From: Bacteroidales bacterium
GTDB taxonomy: Bacteria; Bacteroidota; Bacteroidia; Bacteroidales; JAADJA01
DNA length: 42,754 nucleotides
Direction of reading: 5' to 3'
Assembly: GCA_020438105.1 (NCBI GenBank)
Contig: JAGQVE010000034.1
Coordinates: 1-42,754, forward strand
Of the stretch, positions 9,102 through 18,070 are shown one piece after another. The notes below the pieces were generated by a model. The model did not search any database and was not told the DNA's origin. It saw nothing but the letters and a program-made list of their open reading frames with translations. Numbering within the stretch: position 1 is the first letter of the stretch; the number at the start of each line of letters is the position of its first letter. Position numbers and translations under genes: made by a program.

Positions 9102-10245
9102 CAAATTCAGACTCATATTATTTCTTGTTTTTACTGTGCTCACCGCATGTGTTGAAGAGTATTGGCCCGAAATTGAAAAGTACGATAACCTGCTTGTGGT
9201 CGATGGTATTATGACCAATGCCAGGGGGGCTATCATTGTTAAATTATCACGATCGGCCAGTCTTGATCAATCAGTATTTATTCCTGAAACAGAAGCTTCA
9301 TTGAGCATCACAGATAATATTGGAAATCAAATCACGCTGCAGGAAAAAGACCCCGGGATTTACCTTTCGGATTCAACAACACAGCCCATGGCAGGCAGAT
9401 CATATCAATTGAATATTCAGCTTGCAAACGGCGAAAGCTATGAGTCGGAAACTGAATTACTGCAAGAACCAATTAAAATCAGCCAGGTAACCTGGGAAGA
9501 GGAATTAAAGCCCGGACATGAATTATTGCATGATATTGAGGGATATCAGTTTTATATTGACAGCAAGGAAGCAATAAAAGATTCCAGTTTCCTGATGTGG
9601 AGTTTGTTAGAGACTTATAAATATAAATCGGATTTTAAAATCCAGATTTATTACGATGGCGAAATAAAACCATTCCCCCGACCCGACTCCCTGCAAACCT
9701 GCTGGAAAACAGAACGGGTTTCGCAATTGTTTACCGGCCGCACTGATGGGTTGAATCAACCTGTTATAAGGCATTTTCCGCTGCATTATGTAGATACCGA
9801 AACCCGCAAACTTTATATCAGGTACAGTTTGCTGGTAAACCAATACACCCTCACGGAGTCGGCCTGGAATTTTTGGGAGCAGGTAAAAATTCAATCCGAA
9901 GAGCAGGGAGGTTTATATCAATCCCAGCCATATAGGATTGTAGGCAATATTAAAAACATTAACGATCCTGATGAAGCTGTTTTGGGTCAATTTACGGTGG
10001 CTGGAACAGATACAATGCGGGTTTTTGTACCCAGGGCACCCTTAAATTATTATTACGAAAAATGCATTCTGTCAGAAGCTGATATTGAAAATTTCTCAGC
10101 AATCACTGAATTTCCTCCCGAATCATGGCCTATATATGCAACTACCTCTCCGGAAGGAGCGGCAGCATTACCTTTGCAGGAATGTTTGGATTGCCGGCTC
10201 AAAGGGGGAACCATTCAGGAACCTGTATTTTGGACGAACTATTGA
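9094..10245 (+). CDS. DUF4249 family lipoprotein, copy 1
   Basis: 383 residues from the ATG at 9094, which overlaps the receptor's end by 8 bases. An upstream in-frame ATG at 9043 would put 17 extra residues before the signal peptide and is less likely. The signal peptide ends in the lipobox LTAC (Cys about residue 19), followed by VEEYWPEIEKYDNLLVVDG. Shared DUF4249 features are visible: SDFKIQIYYDG, PDSLQTCW, RYSLLVNQ, and a C-terminal ECLDCRLKGGTI close to the end. The paired Cys residues may form disulfides. By position next to a TonB receptor it likely acts as a SusD-like accessory on the surface; that is inference. It is the most divergent of the three copies. Confidence 0.88.
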   Translation: MTSKFRLILFLVFTVLTACVEEYWPEIEKYDNLLVVDGIMTNARGAIIVKLSRSASLDQSVFIPETEASLSITDNIGNQITLQEKDPGIYLSDSTTQPMAGRSYQLNIQLANGESYESETELLQEPIKISQVTWEEELKPGHELLHDIEGYQFYIDSKEAIKDSSFLMWSLLETYKYKSDFKIQIYYDGEIKPFPRPDSLQTCWKTERVSQLFTGRTDGLNQPVIRHFPLHYVDTETRKLYIRYSLLVNQYTLTESAWNFWEQVKIQSEEQGGLYQSQPYRIVGNIKNINDPDEAVLGQFTVAGTDTMRVFVPRAPLNYYYEKCILSEADIENFSAITEFPPESWPIYATTSPEGAAALPLQECLDCRLKGGTIQEPVFWTNY

Positions 10246-10252
10246 ATAAACA

Positions 10253-11482
10253 ATGGGATTGAAAACTTTAAATAATATTAATCGCCGGTTGAAACAGTTA
10301 ACCTGTTTTCGCTTGCGATTACAATGTTTGTTTTTAATCTCATCCATCCTATTCCTGATGATTATTCCGGCATGTGAAGATCCCTATTGGCCTGAGTTGG
10401 GCGAAAAATATGACAATTTACTCGTGGTGGAAGGAAGGATTTCAAATCAGCCTGGTCCATATACAGTGAAGCTTTCGCATTCAACCACCTTGCTTTATCC
10501 CAAATATTTCCCACTGGAAGGTTTTGAAGTGGTCATTGAAGATGATGAAGGCAACTCAGAAACTTTATCAGAAACCGAAAGCGGAGTATATCAAACAGCG
10601 CCTAATGGTATCCGGGGAATAACCGGGCGATCATACCGTCTGCTTCTAAATGGACCGGATAATCAATCGTACATTTCTGATTTTGAAATACTGAGGGAAC
10701 CAATGCCCATCGATACCATTTATACTGATATCGAATACACAAATAGCGATTATCATACTTTTGATATTCCGGGTTACCGGTTTTTTATCAACACACAAAC
10801 CGGTATCGAGGATACCACCTACATCAGATGGCAACTGGAGGAGACCTATGAATACACTTCCGACTTTAAAATTTACTTTTACTACGACGGAGTGTTACAT
10901 GATTTTTCTGATCCCGATTCATTACACACCTGCTGGCTTACCGAACCTGTTTATGAGATATTTACAGCTTCCACAGCCGGATTAAATAACCCAATAATAG
11001 CTGATTATCCGCTGCATTATGTTTCTTTTGAGCAACGCGAAATATCTATTCGATATAGTTTATTGATCAAACAGCTTACCCTCTCCGAAAATGCTTATAC
11101 CTATTGGAAAGATGTTGCCGATCAAAATACATCCGGAGGTGAATTCTATACCAGTCTTCCTTACCAGATAAAGGGAAATGTTCACAATGTAAATGATGGC
11201 GACGAGATTGTGCTGGGCTATTTTGAGGTTGCCGGCGAAGACCGTTTAAGGGTATTTATAAACCGGCCCGCTCCTCCGCAGCAGATGTATTATCCTATCT
11301 GTGAATTAACCGAAGGCGATTACAAAGAATATGGTGAGATGTTCAGAATAAAAGATTGGCGCGAATGGCCCCGATATGTGGTGGTTGACCTTTATGGAAA
11401 CAGAGCCGTGCCCCAAAAATTTTGTTCTGACTGTCGTGAAAAGGGAGGCAAAATTGAAAAACCGGACTTTTGGATTGACTGA
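10253..11482 (+). CDS. DUF4249 family lipoprotein, copy 2
   Basis: 409 residues with a long, basic signal-peptide start and the lipobox IIPAC at about residue 41, then EDPYWPELGEKYDNLLVVEG. Conserved blocks match copies 1 and 3: VKLSHSTTL, SDFKIYFYYDG, PDSLHTCW, IRYSLLIKQ, PYQIKGN, and CSDCREKGGKIEKPDFW at the end. It starts 7 bases after copy 1. It is clearly a tandem paralogue of copy 3, with equal length and nearly equal leader length. Confidence 0.88.
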   Translation: MGLKTLNNINRRLKQLTCFRLRLQCLFLISSILFLMIIPACEDPYWPELGEKYDNLLVVEGRISNQPGPYTVKLSHSTTLLYPKYFPLEGFEVVIEDDEGNSETLSETESGVYQTAPNGIRGITGRSYRLLLNGPDNQSYISDFEILREPMPIDTIYTDIEYTNSDYHTFDIPGYRFFINTQTGIEDTTYIRWQLEETYEYTSDFKIYFYYDGVLHDFSDPDSLHTCWLTEPVYEIFTASTAGLNNPIIADYPLHYVSFEQREISIRYSLLIKQLTLSENAYTYWKDVADQNTSGGEFYTSLPYQIKGNVHNVNDGDEIVLGYFEVAGEDRLRVFINRPAPPQQMYYPICELTEGDYKEYGEMFRIKDWREWPRYVVVDLYGNRAVPQKFCSDCREKGGKIEKPDFWID

Positions 11483-11486
11483 TCAA

Positions 11487-12716
11487 ATGGAAAAGATTTT
11501 GCAAAATATCGTTACAAGAATCAGGAATTGCTACCGCATTATGGAAGGGATGCCCGGCCTTTTGTGGATATTTATACTTCCCTTTACCAACTCACTTGTA
11601 TCGTGCGAAGAACCCTTTACTCCCGATCTCAGACAGGATTACAGCAACCTGCTGGTGGTGGAAGGTTTGATCTCAACGGATCCGGGCCCCTACGTTGTTC
11701 GTTTATCAAGAGCCACTACGGTAGTTTATCCTGAATATAACCCCGTTACGGATAGTGAGGTGATCATTATGGATAACCAGGGTCATTCGGAAATGCTTTC
11801 TGAAACAGAACCCGGCGTTTATACTACGGCTACAGATGGTATTCAGGGGATTGCCGGTAACTCCTATAAAATCCAGATTAAGGATTCTGAAAGGAATGTT
11901 TACGAATCAGCATTTGAAAAATTGCCTGCCCCGGTGGATATTGACACCATTTATCCCATCCTCGAATATCATTATAGCGACGTATATCATCAGGATATTC
12001 CGGGATACAGGTTTAATATTTCAACACAAAACGGGGATAACGATAGCCTGTGTTTCAGATGGCAATTACAACATACATGGCAATATGCTTCCGATTACCA
12101 GATCTATTTATATTACGACGGTAAACTGCATGTATTTCCTGATCCGGATTCACTTCAAACGTGCTGGATCACTGAACCTGTTTATTCCATCTTTACAACC
12201 ACTGCCATTGGTCTTGATAAACCTGTTATTACTGATTATCCGCTTCATTACATTGGTTTCGATACCAGGCATTTTTCAATACGGTACAGCCTTTTGGTTA
12301 AGCAACTGACCATTTCCAGATCCGCCTGGGAATATTGGGATGCAGTAAAAGAGCAAACAACTGCATCAGGAAATTTATATACCCATCTTCCTTATCAGAT
12401 TAAGGGAAATATCAAAAGGGTTGATGACGAAAATGAACCGGTATTGGGCTATTTCCAGGTTGCTGGCATCGATGTAAAAAGGATTTTTATTAACCGGCCT
12501 CCTGCGATCATACCTATGCATTATCCCATTTGTGAGCTATCGCTACCTGATTATGAAGCCTATGGATGGATGTTTTATAATATTGATGCCCGCGACTGGC
12601 CGGAATATGTAACCATAGATGGCTCCGGACAACGTGCCCTACCTGACAGACAATGTACTGATTGCAGGGAAAAGGGTGGAACCATTGTCAAACCCGATTT
12701 TTGGATAGATAATTAA
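11487..12716 (+). CDS. DUF4249 family lipoprotein, copy 3
   Basis: 409 residues from the ATG at 11487, 4 bases after the stop of copy 2. An in-frame ATG at 11376 would overlap copy 2 by 107 bases and add 37 residues unrelated to a signal peptide, so I reject it; ATG 11541 is another possible start. The chosen start gives the same length as copy 2 and puts the lipobox LVSC at residue 40, parallel to copy 2. DUF4249 blocks are present: YSNLLVVEGLIS, VVRLSRATTVVYPEY, SDYQIYLYYDG, PDSLQTCWITEPVYSIF, IRYSLLVKQLT, CTDCREKGGTIVKPDFW. Three receptor-linked copies may give ligand breadth or form a multi-subunit lid. Confidence 0.88.
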   Translation: MEKILQNIVTRIRNCYRIMEGMPGLLWIFILPFTNSLVSCEEPFTPDLRQDYSNLLVVEGLISTDPGPYVVRLSRATTVVYPEYNPVTDSEVIIMDNQGHSEMLSETEPGVYTTATDGIQGIAGNSYKIQIKDSERNVYESAFEKLPAPVDIDTIYPILEYHYSDVYHQDIPGYRFNISTQNGDNDSLCFRWQLQHTWQYASDYQIYLYYDGKLHVFPDPDSLQTCWITEPVYSIFTTTAIGLDKPVITDYPLHYIGFDTRHFSIRYSLLVKQLTISRSAWEYWDAVKEQTTASGNLYTHLPYQIKGNIKRVDDENEPVLGYFQVAGIDVKRIFINRPPAIIPMHYPICELSLPDYEAYGWMFYNIDARDWPEYVTIDGSGQRALPDRQCTDCREKGGTIVKPDFWIDN

Positions 12717-12717
12717 T

Positions 12718-15009
12718 ATGAATAACCTTCGAAATATAAGTTTTACATTTTTGATGATGATGGTATTCATCAATCAGACAAATGTACTTGCACAAAAAAT
12801 GTTTTTACCTGATGAGTGCCCCGAAAGAGTTGAACTTTTGAGCGACCGGCAGGTGTATATCTCTGGCGAATCGCTGTGGTTCAGTGCCGTATGCTATTTA
12901 AATGACTCATCAGAAAATACAACGATCAGCCAGATTTTATACATTGAAATATTCAATGCCTCAAACCGGGTATTTGTTCAGAAAAAATTTAAACTGAACA
13001 ATGGATTTATTACCGGCAAAATCTCAATTCCGGAAGAACTGCCATCTGCTGCATATTTTATCAGGGCCTATACTCAACTCATGCGAAATTACCCGCCCGA
13101 AACATATTTTCATTCGGTAATCCAAATTTTTAATCCGGAGTTTTCTCCTTCAGTAATCCCTGATGACTCCATTCAGATTTATACGAGCCATGGTTGTCTG
13201 TACCCGGCAATTGAAAACCGGATCGTGATGAATGTATCATCATTTAGTGAAAACACCCGTATTTCGCTTGTGGATTCATTGGGGATTTTTCAGTCGCCAT
13301 TGCGGCAATTTGACAACGGAATTGCTACTGTTACTTTTAAGCCATCCGACACGGCTACCTACTCCATCAGGATCATTAACACCGAAGCCGATACCAGTTT
13401 TATTCCACTTCCTCGGGCATGTGATCAACCTTTAGGAATGATGGTTAGCCTGACTGATAAAGGATTGAAAATTACTATTGCTAAACAAGATACAAAGCTT
13501 AAATTGGAAGTTTATTCTCAAACAAAAACCCGAATTTCATCATTTGAAACAGAAAATAAAAATTCCGGCCAATCCTTTGAAACCCCATCTTCGATGCTTC
13601 CGGTGGGCCTCATTTACGTATGCGCTTACAATGAAAACGATGAATTAATTGACTTAAAAACCGTTTATTACCAATCTGATGAAATGATTCATTTGCCGGT
13701 TTCGACCAATAAGAAAGACTATGCACGGAGAGAAAAGGTCAGCTTTACTATTGATACCAATTCTCTGCTGAATGAGGATTTGATGCTACTACAAACAAGT
13801 GTTGTAAAAAAAGGAGCCACCTACAGTGGGGCATCTGTTCCTGCAAATCTGATTTATAATCCCGTTTTATGGAAGGATGCATATTTGGATGTTTCCGACC
13901 CTGAAGTGCTGGAACAACTGGAAGCTGCATTGGTAATATATTCAAATGGGATCCGTCCTGAATTTGAGAAACGGATTAAACAAAAACAGGTGGAAATGTT
14001 GTTCGTACCTGATATTCGTGACATTTCAATTACCGGTGTGGTGGTGGATTCAAAAACCAGTCAACCGATTGATAATGTGCGGGTTTATGCATCTGTTCTG
14101 CATGATGTTTTTCAGCTTCACGCTACTACCACCCAACTGGGAGGCCGCTTTATCTTCAGTTTCCCGCACCTGACCGGTGATCAGGAAATTTTCCTTCGGG
14201 CACAAACAACCGACTCAATAACCCCCGAAATATTGCTTAACAACGATTTTTCAACCCATTTTGCAGAATTTGTAGAAAAGCCGATAACTTTGAATCAAAC
14301 TAATATGGATTTTATCAACGGTTTACTTGTTGATCAGCAGGTAACGATGGTTTATAATGCCAAAGAATCTGCAAAACCGGAAGTGATACCCTCCATAGAA
14401 ACCTGGTTTGGGCATCGGGTAGAAACTACCTTACTTTCTGATTATATTGCTTTAAATTCGGTTAGAGAAGTGTTTAATGAAATTGTGCATTACACACGAC
14501 TCAGAGAACGAAACGGACATTATCAGATTGTTGTATTCGACGAACAATCCGAACTTTCCTATGAAGATCCACTGATTTTGCTTGACGGCATTCCCATTGT
14601 AGATGCAGGAATATTGCTTGATATGTATCCTGCACAGATAGAAAAGATTGAAGTCATCAACCGCACTTTTATTCTTGGCGATTTTACGATTAGAGGATTG
14701 GTTTATATACATACCAAAACAGACAATTTTGGTGGGTTAAAACTCCCTGAAGACGTAGTTTTCCTCAATTATCAAATGCGCTCCGAACCGGCTTCATTTA
14801 TTTCTTCCGACAGTCTGTTCGTCAATACTCTTCCCGACAATCTGCCCTGGTTTGAAACTTTGCTTGAGTTCAATCCTTCAATATCCAAACATTTATCCGG
14901 ACAAACTTTTTACACCTCCGACCAAACGGGCGATTACGAAATCAATATTACAGGTAAAACCCGTTCAGGTAAAAACATAAAGGCAAAGCAAATTATTAGG
15001 ATTCAATAA
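12718..15009 (+). CDS. Large secreted protein: MG2-like N-terminus, regulatory-like domain and barrel-less TonB-plug-like segment
   Basis: 763 residues with a signal peptide ending NVLAQ. Residues about 38-145 resemble a macroglobulin MG2-type domain (LLSDRQVYISGESLWFSAV, PSAAYFIRAYTQLMRNY). Residues about 435-500 look like a carboxypeptidase-regulatory-like domain (ITGVVVDSKTSQPIDNVRVYAS..GGRFIFSF). Residues about 616-680 resemble a TonB plug (LILLDGIPIVDAG, IEKIEVINRTFILGDFTIRGLVYI), yet no barrel follows. It begins 1 base after copy 3 of DUF4249, so it is the last gene of the operon. It is probably periplasmic or surface-located, working with the receptor and lipoproteins; function is inferred from context only. 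Confidence 0.82.
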   Translation: MNNLRNISFTFLMMMVFINQTNVLAQKMFLPDECPERVELLSDRQVYISGESLWFSAVCYLNDSSENTTISQILYIEIFNASNRVFVQKKFKLNNGFITGKISIPEELPSAAYFIRAYTQLMRNYPPETYFHSVIQIFNPEFSPSVIPDDSIQIYTSHGCLYPAIENRIVMNVSSFSENTRISLVDSLGIFQSPLRQFDNGIATVTFKPSDTATYSIRIINTEADTSFIPLPRACDQPLGMMVSLTDKGLKITIAKQDTKLKLEVYSQTKTRISSFETENKNSGQSFETPSSMLPVGLIYVCAYNENDELIDLKTVYYQSDEMIHLPVSTNKKDYARREKVSFTIDTNSLLNEDLMLLQTSVVKKGATYSGASVPANLIYNPVLWKDAYLDVSDPEVLEQLEAALVIYSNGIRPEFEKRIKQKQVEMLFVPDIRDISITGVVVDSKTSQPIDNVRVYASVLHDVFQLHATTTQLGGRFIFSFPHLTGDQEIFLRAQTTDSITPEILLNNDFSTHFAEFVEKPITLNQTNMDFINGLLVDQQVTMVYNAKESAKPEVIPSIETWFGHRVETTLLSDYIALNSVREVFNEIVHYTRLRERNGHYQIVVFDEQSELSYEDPLILLDGIPIVDAGILLDMYPAQIEKIEVINRTFILGDFTIRGLVYIHTKTDNFGGLKLPEDVVFLNYQMRSEPASFISSDSLFVNTLPDNLPWFETLLEFNPSISKHLSGQTFYTSDQTGDYEINITGKTRSGKNIKAKQIIRIQ

Positions 15010-15061
15010 ATTTTTCATTGGAATAAATATTAACCAACTAAGGGCATATATATATTTTATT

Positions 15062-15069
15062 TATATTTG
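15062..15069 (+). promoter_or_regulatory. -7 element of the PorT-like gene promoter
   Basis: TATATTTG is an exact match to TAnnTTTG, 41 bases before the ATG at 15111. No TTG lies at the usual distance upstream. Confidence 0.4.
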
Positions 15070-15110
15070 TTGGTGATAACCAAATTTTTCAACAATTAAT
15101 TTATTACCTT

Positions 15111-15779
15111 ATGAGAAAGATCAGATTTATTTTAATGGTCGCTGCCATTGTATTTAGTTTTAGTTCAATGGCACAATTAACTTACGGCCCAAAGCTGGGT
15201 TTGAACCTGGCAAATGTTAGTGGCGACGATGTGGAAAATAACAGCATGTTAATTGGATTTAATGTTGGTGGTGTTTGTAACTATGGCATCAACGACATGA
15301 TTTCAGTACAGGGCGAATTGCTGTTTGATGTAAAAGGAGCGAAATACGAAGGTGAAGACGAAAATGGAGATAAAAAGGATTATCCACTGAAACTTAGTTA
15401 CATCAATATTCCGATTTTAGCCCAGGCTCAGTTTGGCGACGAGATTAAATTTTATGGAGAATTAGGACCAACAATCGGATTGTTAATGGGTGCCTCCTGG
15501 GATGGTGAAAGTGAATATAAAGTTGCAACCGGATTTGACATCACCACCGGCCAAATCACCTATGAAACTAAAAAAGTTAAAGAAAGCTACAAAGGAACTG
15601 ATATTGGCCTGGCTATAGGCGCTGGAGCCAAAATACCAATGAGTAGTTTTGGATTGGTTGTAGGTGCCCGTTACAACATGGGCCTGGGGTCAATTGCCGA
15701 AGATGTAGCTGATGAAAAAGTTGATATGAAAAATGGTGTTATATCAATCAACATAGCAGTTATGTTTGGAGGTAATTAA
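15111..15779 (+). CDS. Outer membrane beta-barrel protein, PorT-like family
   Basis: 222 residues. The signal peptide ends SSMAQ and is followed by LTYGPKLGLNLANVSGDD, the usual opening of the outer membrane beta-barrel family that includes PorT. Alternating strands with Gly-rich turns follow (GFNVGGVCNYGINDMISVQGELLF, LSYINIPILAQAQF, FYGELGPTIGLLMG, GLAIGAGAKIPM). The length suits an 8-strand barrel. It is an individual gene with its own promoter element and terminator. The role (adhesin, small porin or structural) is unknown; true PorT is a T9SS component, but this family is too broad to claim that. Confidence 0.82.
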   Translation: MRKIRFILMVAAIVFSFSSMAQLTYGPKLGLNLANVSGDDVENNSMLIGFNVGGVCNYGINDMISVQGELLFDVKGAKYEGEDENGDKKDYPLKLSYINIPILAQAQFGDEIKFYGELGPTIGLLMGASWDGESEYKVATGFDITTGQITYETKKVKESYKGTDIGLAIGAGAKIPMSSFGLVVGARYNMGLGSIAEDVADEKVDMKNGVISINIAVMFGGN

Positions 15780-15800
15780 AATTGTAAAAATTCTGAATAA

Positions 15801-15832
15801 AAGAGCCGGGGGTATCTGCTCCCGGTTTTTTT
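15801..15832 (+). terminator. Rho-independent terminator after the PorT-like gene
   Basis: AAGAGCCGGG pairs with CCCGGTTTTT around a 10-base loop: CCGGG (15806-15810) with CCCGG (15821-15825), extended by G-U and A-T pairs, and ending in a run of seven T. Confidence 0.82.
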
Positions 15833-15897
15833 ATGCCATAAAAAACCAAACCAATTTACCGTTAACTGATTTGACCTTACCGCTGACTGGTTAATTC

Positions 15898-15928
15898 TTG
15901 CTATCCCCGCAGCCTATGCCTATCTTTG
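15898..15928 (+). promoter_or_regulatory. Promoter of the first Asp-box/T9SS gene
   Basis: TTG at 15898-15900, exactly 20 bases, then TATCTTTG at 15921-15928. This is a full match to the Bacteroidota -33/-7 pattern and gives a leader of about 45 bases before 15981. Confidence 0.65.
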
Positions 15929-15980
15929 GTGTTAACCACATTTAAACAGTAAAATAAATTTCTAACCAAAAATTTTAATC

Positions 15981-17864
15981 ATGAAACGACATTTTCTATT
16001 GTATTTCATTGCAATTATTGCATTGTCGGCCTGGGGGCAAAAACGCGCCTCTATTCCAACGGAACTTAGAAATTATGGTGTAAAGATGGACAAATTTGAT
16101 GGCTATCAAGCCTCCAATCAATTTGAAAATCCGGGCTTAAAGGAAGCGATGCTTACCCCTGTTGAAACACAAATCGGGGATTCGCGATACGACCGCCAAA
16201 CCAATTCCACCACACAGGTTCGTTTGTATCATTATGATGATGGTACCTTTGCAGCAACCTGGATGACCGGCTTTAATGATCCCGGATTTAGCGACAGGGG
16301 TTCGGCATACACCTATTATGATGGTAACAACTGGGGCGAATTCCCTGATACCCGCATCGAAAGTCAGCGCAGTGGCTGGCCTTGCTACGGCCCCGTTGGC
16401 GAAAACGGGGAAATGATCATTTCACACATTTCAGGAGGAGCGGATGACGGCTTGCTGGTAAACAGGCGCCCTGATAAAGGTACAGGCAACTGGAACGAAT
16501 ATCTGTATGAAGGCCCGGCTGGTGGCGAAGCTTTATTATGGCCAAGCTTCATTACCTCCGGGATCGATCATAACACCGTTCATATGATTTCTGTAACGCG
16601 GCCGGTTGCAAATAATGGCCAAACCTACCAGGGTCTGGATGGAGCTATGCTTTATTCCAGATCATCCGATGGTGGTGCAACGTGGGATATTGACTGCCTG
16701 CTGCTCGAAGAACTTTCTTCGGCATATTACACCCATTTTAATGGCGACGAATACGATATAACCGAACGTGATGGGGTAGTTGCTTTTGTTTCAGGAGGCC
16801 CGTTCAATGAGGCTATTTTGATGAAATCAACCGATAATGGTGAAAACTGGACAAAAACAGTGATATGGGAACATCCATACCCAATGTGGGCAAACGGTAC
16901 TCCAACCGATACTTTTTATTGTGTAGACGGATCATGGGATGTTAAACTTGACAACCAGGGTTTAGCACACGTGGTTTTTGGAATTAACAGGGCAAATGCG
17001 GATGAATCAGGAACGTATTGGTTTCCTTTTATCGACGGAGTTGGCTACTGGAACGAAACCATGCCGGCTTTTTCAGGAACATTTGATGCATTAAATCCAT
17101 ATGGTGAAGAAGGCACCGAATTGATTGAGGATTATAACCTGATTGGTTGGAGCCAGGATATGGATGGTGATGGTGAGATTACCTTCGTAGGATCATCCAT
17201 TGAAAACCTGGGGAGGTATTATGTGGGTTTGTCAAGCATGGTTCAATTAACCATGGGTTCATCCAATGAATTGTATGTTTTCTTTTCATCGGTTACCGAA
17301 ACATTTGACAACGGATTGCAGAATTACAGGCATCTGTGGTCGAGGGTATCAACAACCGGAGGCACATCATGGGGTCATTTCACCCACCTGTCCGAAGGAT
17401 TGATACATATTTTCGACGAAAGTGTGTTTCCGGCTGTAGCTCAAAATATGGATCCTGAAAGCATTTTTATGATCTACCAGCAGGATACGGAACCGGGCAT
17501 GGCTGTTGCCGGAGATGAGGATCCTTTCGGAGATAATTTCTGGGTTTTTTCCGAAATTTCAAAGGATGAAATAACGGGAATTTACGATCAGAAAAATCAT
17601 CAACAGCTTTTTGAAGTTTCGCAAAATTACCCGAACCCTGTGAATGGTTCTACGATCATAGCTTTTGAAATGAAAAAGTCTGCCATACTTAGCGTTGAAG
17701 TGGTGGATATCACCGGAAGAAAAATACTTGATCTGCCTGATCAATACTATAATTATGGTATTCACAGCCTGGAAATCAATTGTTCCGGCTTCTCAAAAGG
17801 CGTATATTTTTATACATTAAAAGCAAATAAAGAAGAGGTTACGCGAAAAATGGTCGTTGAGTAA
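15981..17864 (+). CDS. Secreted Asp-box (sialidase-like fold) protein with T9SS type A sorting domain, copy 1
   Basis: 627 residues. The signal peptide ends SAWGQ. Three Asp-box-like motifs mark a beta-propeller: SSDGGATW (about residue 226), STDNGENW (about 281) and a weaker TTGGTSW (about 456). The last 85 residues are a T9SS type A C-terminal domain (SQNYPNPVNGSTII, SVEVVDITGRKI, GVYFYTLKANKEEVTRKMVVE), so the mature protein should be exported by the type IX system and attached to or released from the surface. Asp boxes occur in sialidases but also in many non-enzymatic propellers. I do not see the sialidase arginine triad clearly, so no enzyme activity is assigned. It is paralogous to the next gene along its whole length. 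Confidence 0.85.
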   Translation: MKRHFLLYFIAIIALSAWGQKRASIPTELRNYGVKMDKFDGYQASNQFENPGLKEAMLTPVETQIGDSRYDRQTNSTTQVRLYHYDDGTFAATWMTGFNDPGFSDRGSAYTYYDGNNWGEFPDTRIESQRSGWPCYGPVGENGEMIISHISGGADDGLLVNRRPDKGTGNWNEYLYEGPAGGEALLWPSFITSGIDHNTVHMISVTRPVANNGQTYQGLDGAMLYSRSSDGGATWDIDCLLLEELSSAYYTHFNGDEYDITERDGVVAFVSGGPFNEAILMKSTDNGENWTKTVIWEHPYPMWANGTPTDTFYCVDGSWDVKLDNQGLAHVVFGINRANADESGTYWFPFIDGVGYWNETMPAFSGTFDALNPYGEEGTELIEDYNLIGWSQDMDGDGEITFVGSSIENLGRYYVGLSSMVQLTMGSSNELYVFFSSVTETFDNGLQNYRHLWSRVSTTGGTSWGHFTHLSEGLIHIFDESVFPAVAQNMDPESIFMIYQQDTEPGMAVAGDEDPFGDNFWVFSEISKDEITGIYDQKNHQQLFEVSQNYPNPVNGSTIIAFEMKKSAILSVEVVDITGRKILDLPDQYYNYGIHSLEINCSGFSKGVYFYTLKANKEEVTRKMVVE

Positions 17865-17877
17865 AAACAATAATTTA

Positions 17878-17948
17878 TGGCTGTCTTAACGGGTTTCAAT
17901 TGTAATTAACTTTTCTACCCCGGAATCCTTCAAGGCAGCCACTTTTTT
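17878..17948 (+). terminator. Probable terminator with a long looped stem
   Basis: TGGCTGTCTT (17878-17887) pairs with AAGGCAGCCA (17932-17941), 10 pairs with one G-U, followed by C and six T. The 44-base interior can form a second short stem (CGGG with CCCG), giving a branched structure unusual for a terminator. Confidence 0.5.
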
Positions 17949-18005
17949 ATCCTGTTATAAAATATAATTCAACAATAACATCAGCCTAAAAATTAATAAA
18001 TTGTG

Positions 18006-18013
18006 TAACTTTG
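18006..18013 (+). promoter_or_regulatory. -7 element of the second Asp-box/T9SS gene
   Basis: TAACTTTG is an exact match to TAnnTTTG. It overlaps an upstream in-frame ATG at 18011, so transcription would begin near 18020. That rules out that ATG and supports 18071 as the start. Confidence 0.55.
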
Positions 18014-18070
18014 CGTCTCTTGAATTTAAAAAATAAAATACAATATATCTATTCATTAAAATTTTCAATC

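Noticed and set aside
11376..11486. Upstream start for the third DUF4249 gene
   Set aside because: It would overlap the previous gene by more than 100 bases and displace the signal peptide.
11836..12309. 157-codon plus-strand open frame inside the third DUF4249 gene
   Set aside because: Out-of-frame shadow; the DUF4249 frame has clear paralogues on either side.
15981..17864. Calling the Asp-box proteins sialidases
   Set aside because: Asp boxes alone do not show enzyme activity, and the catalytic residues could not be identified by eye.
18011..18070. Upstream start for the second Asp-box gene
   Set aside because: The ATG lies inside the -7 element and the signal peptide begins cleanly at 18071.
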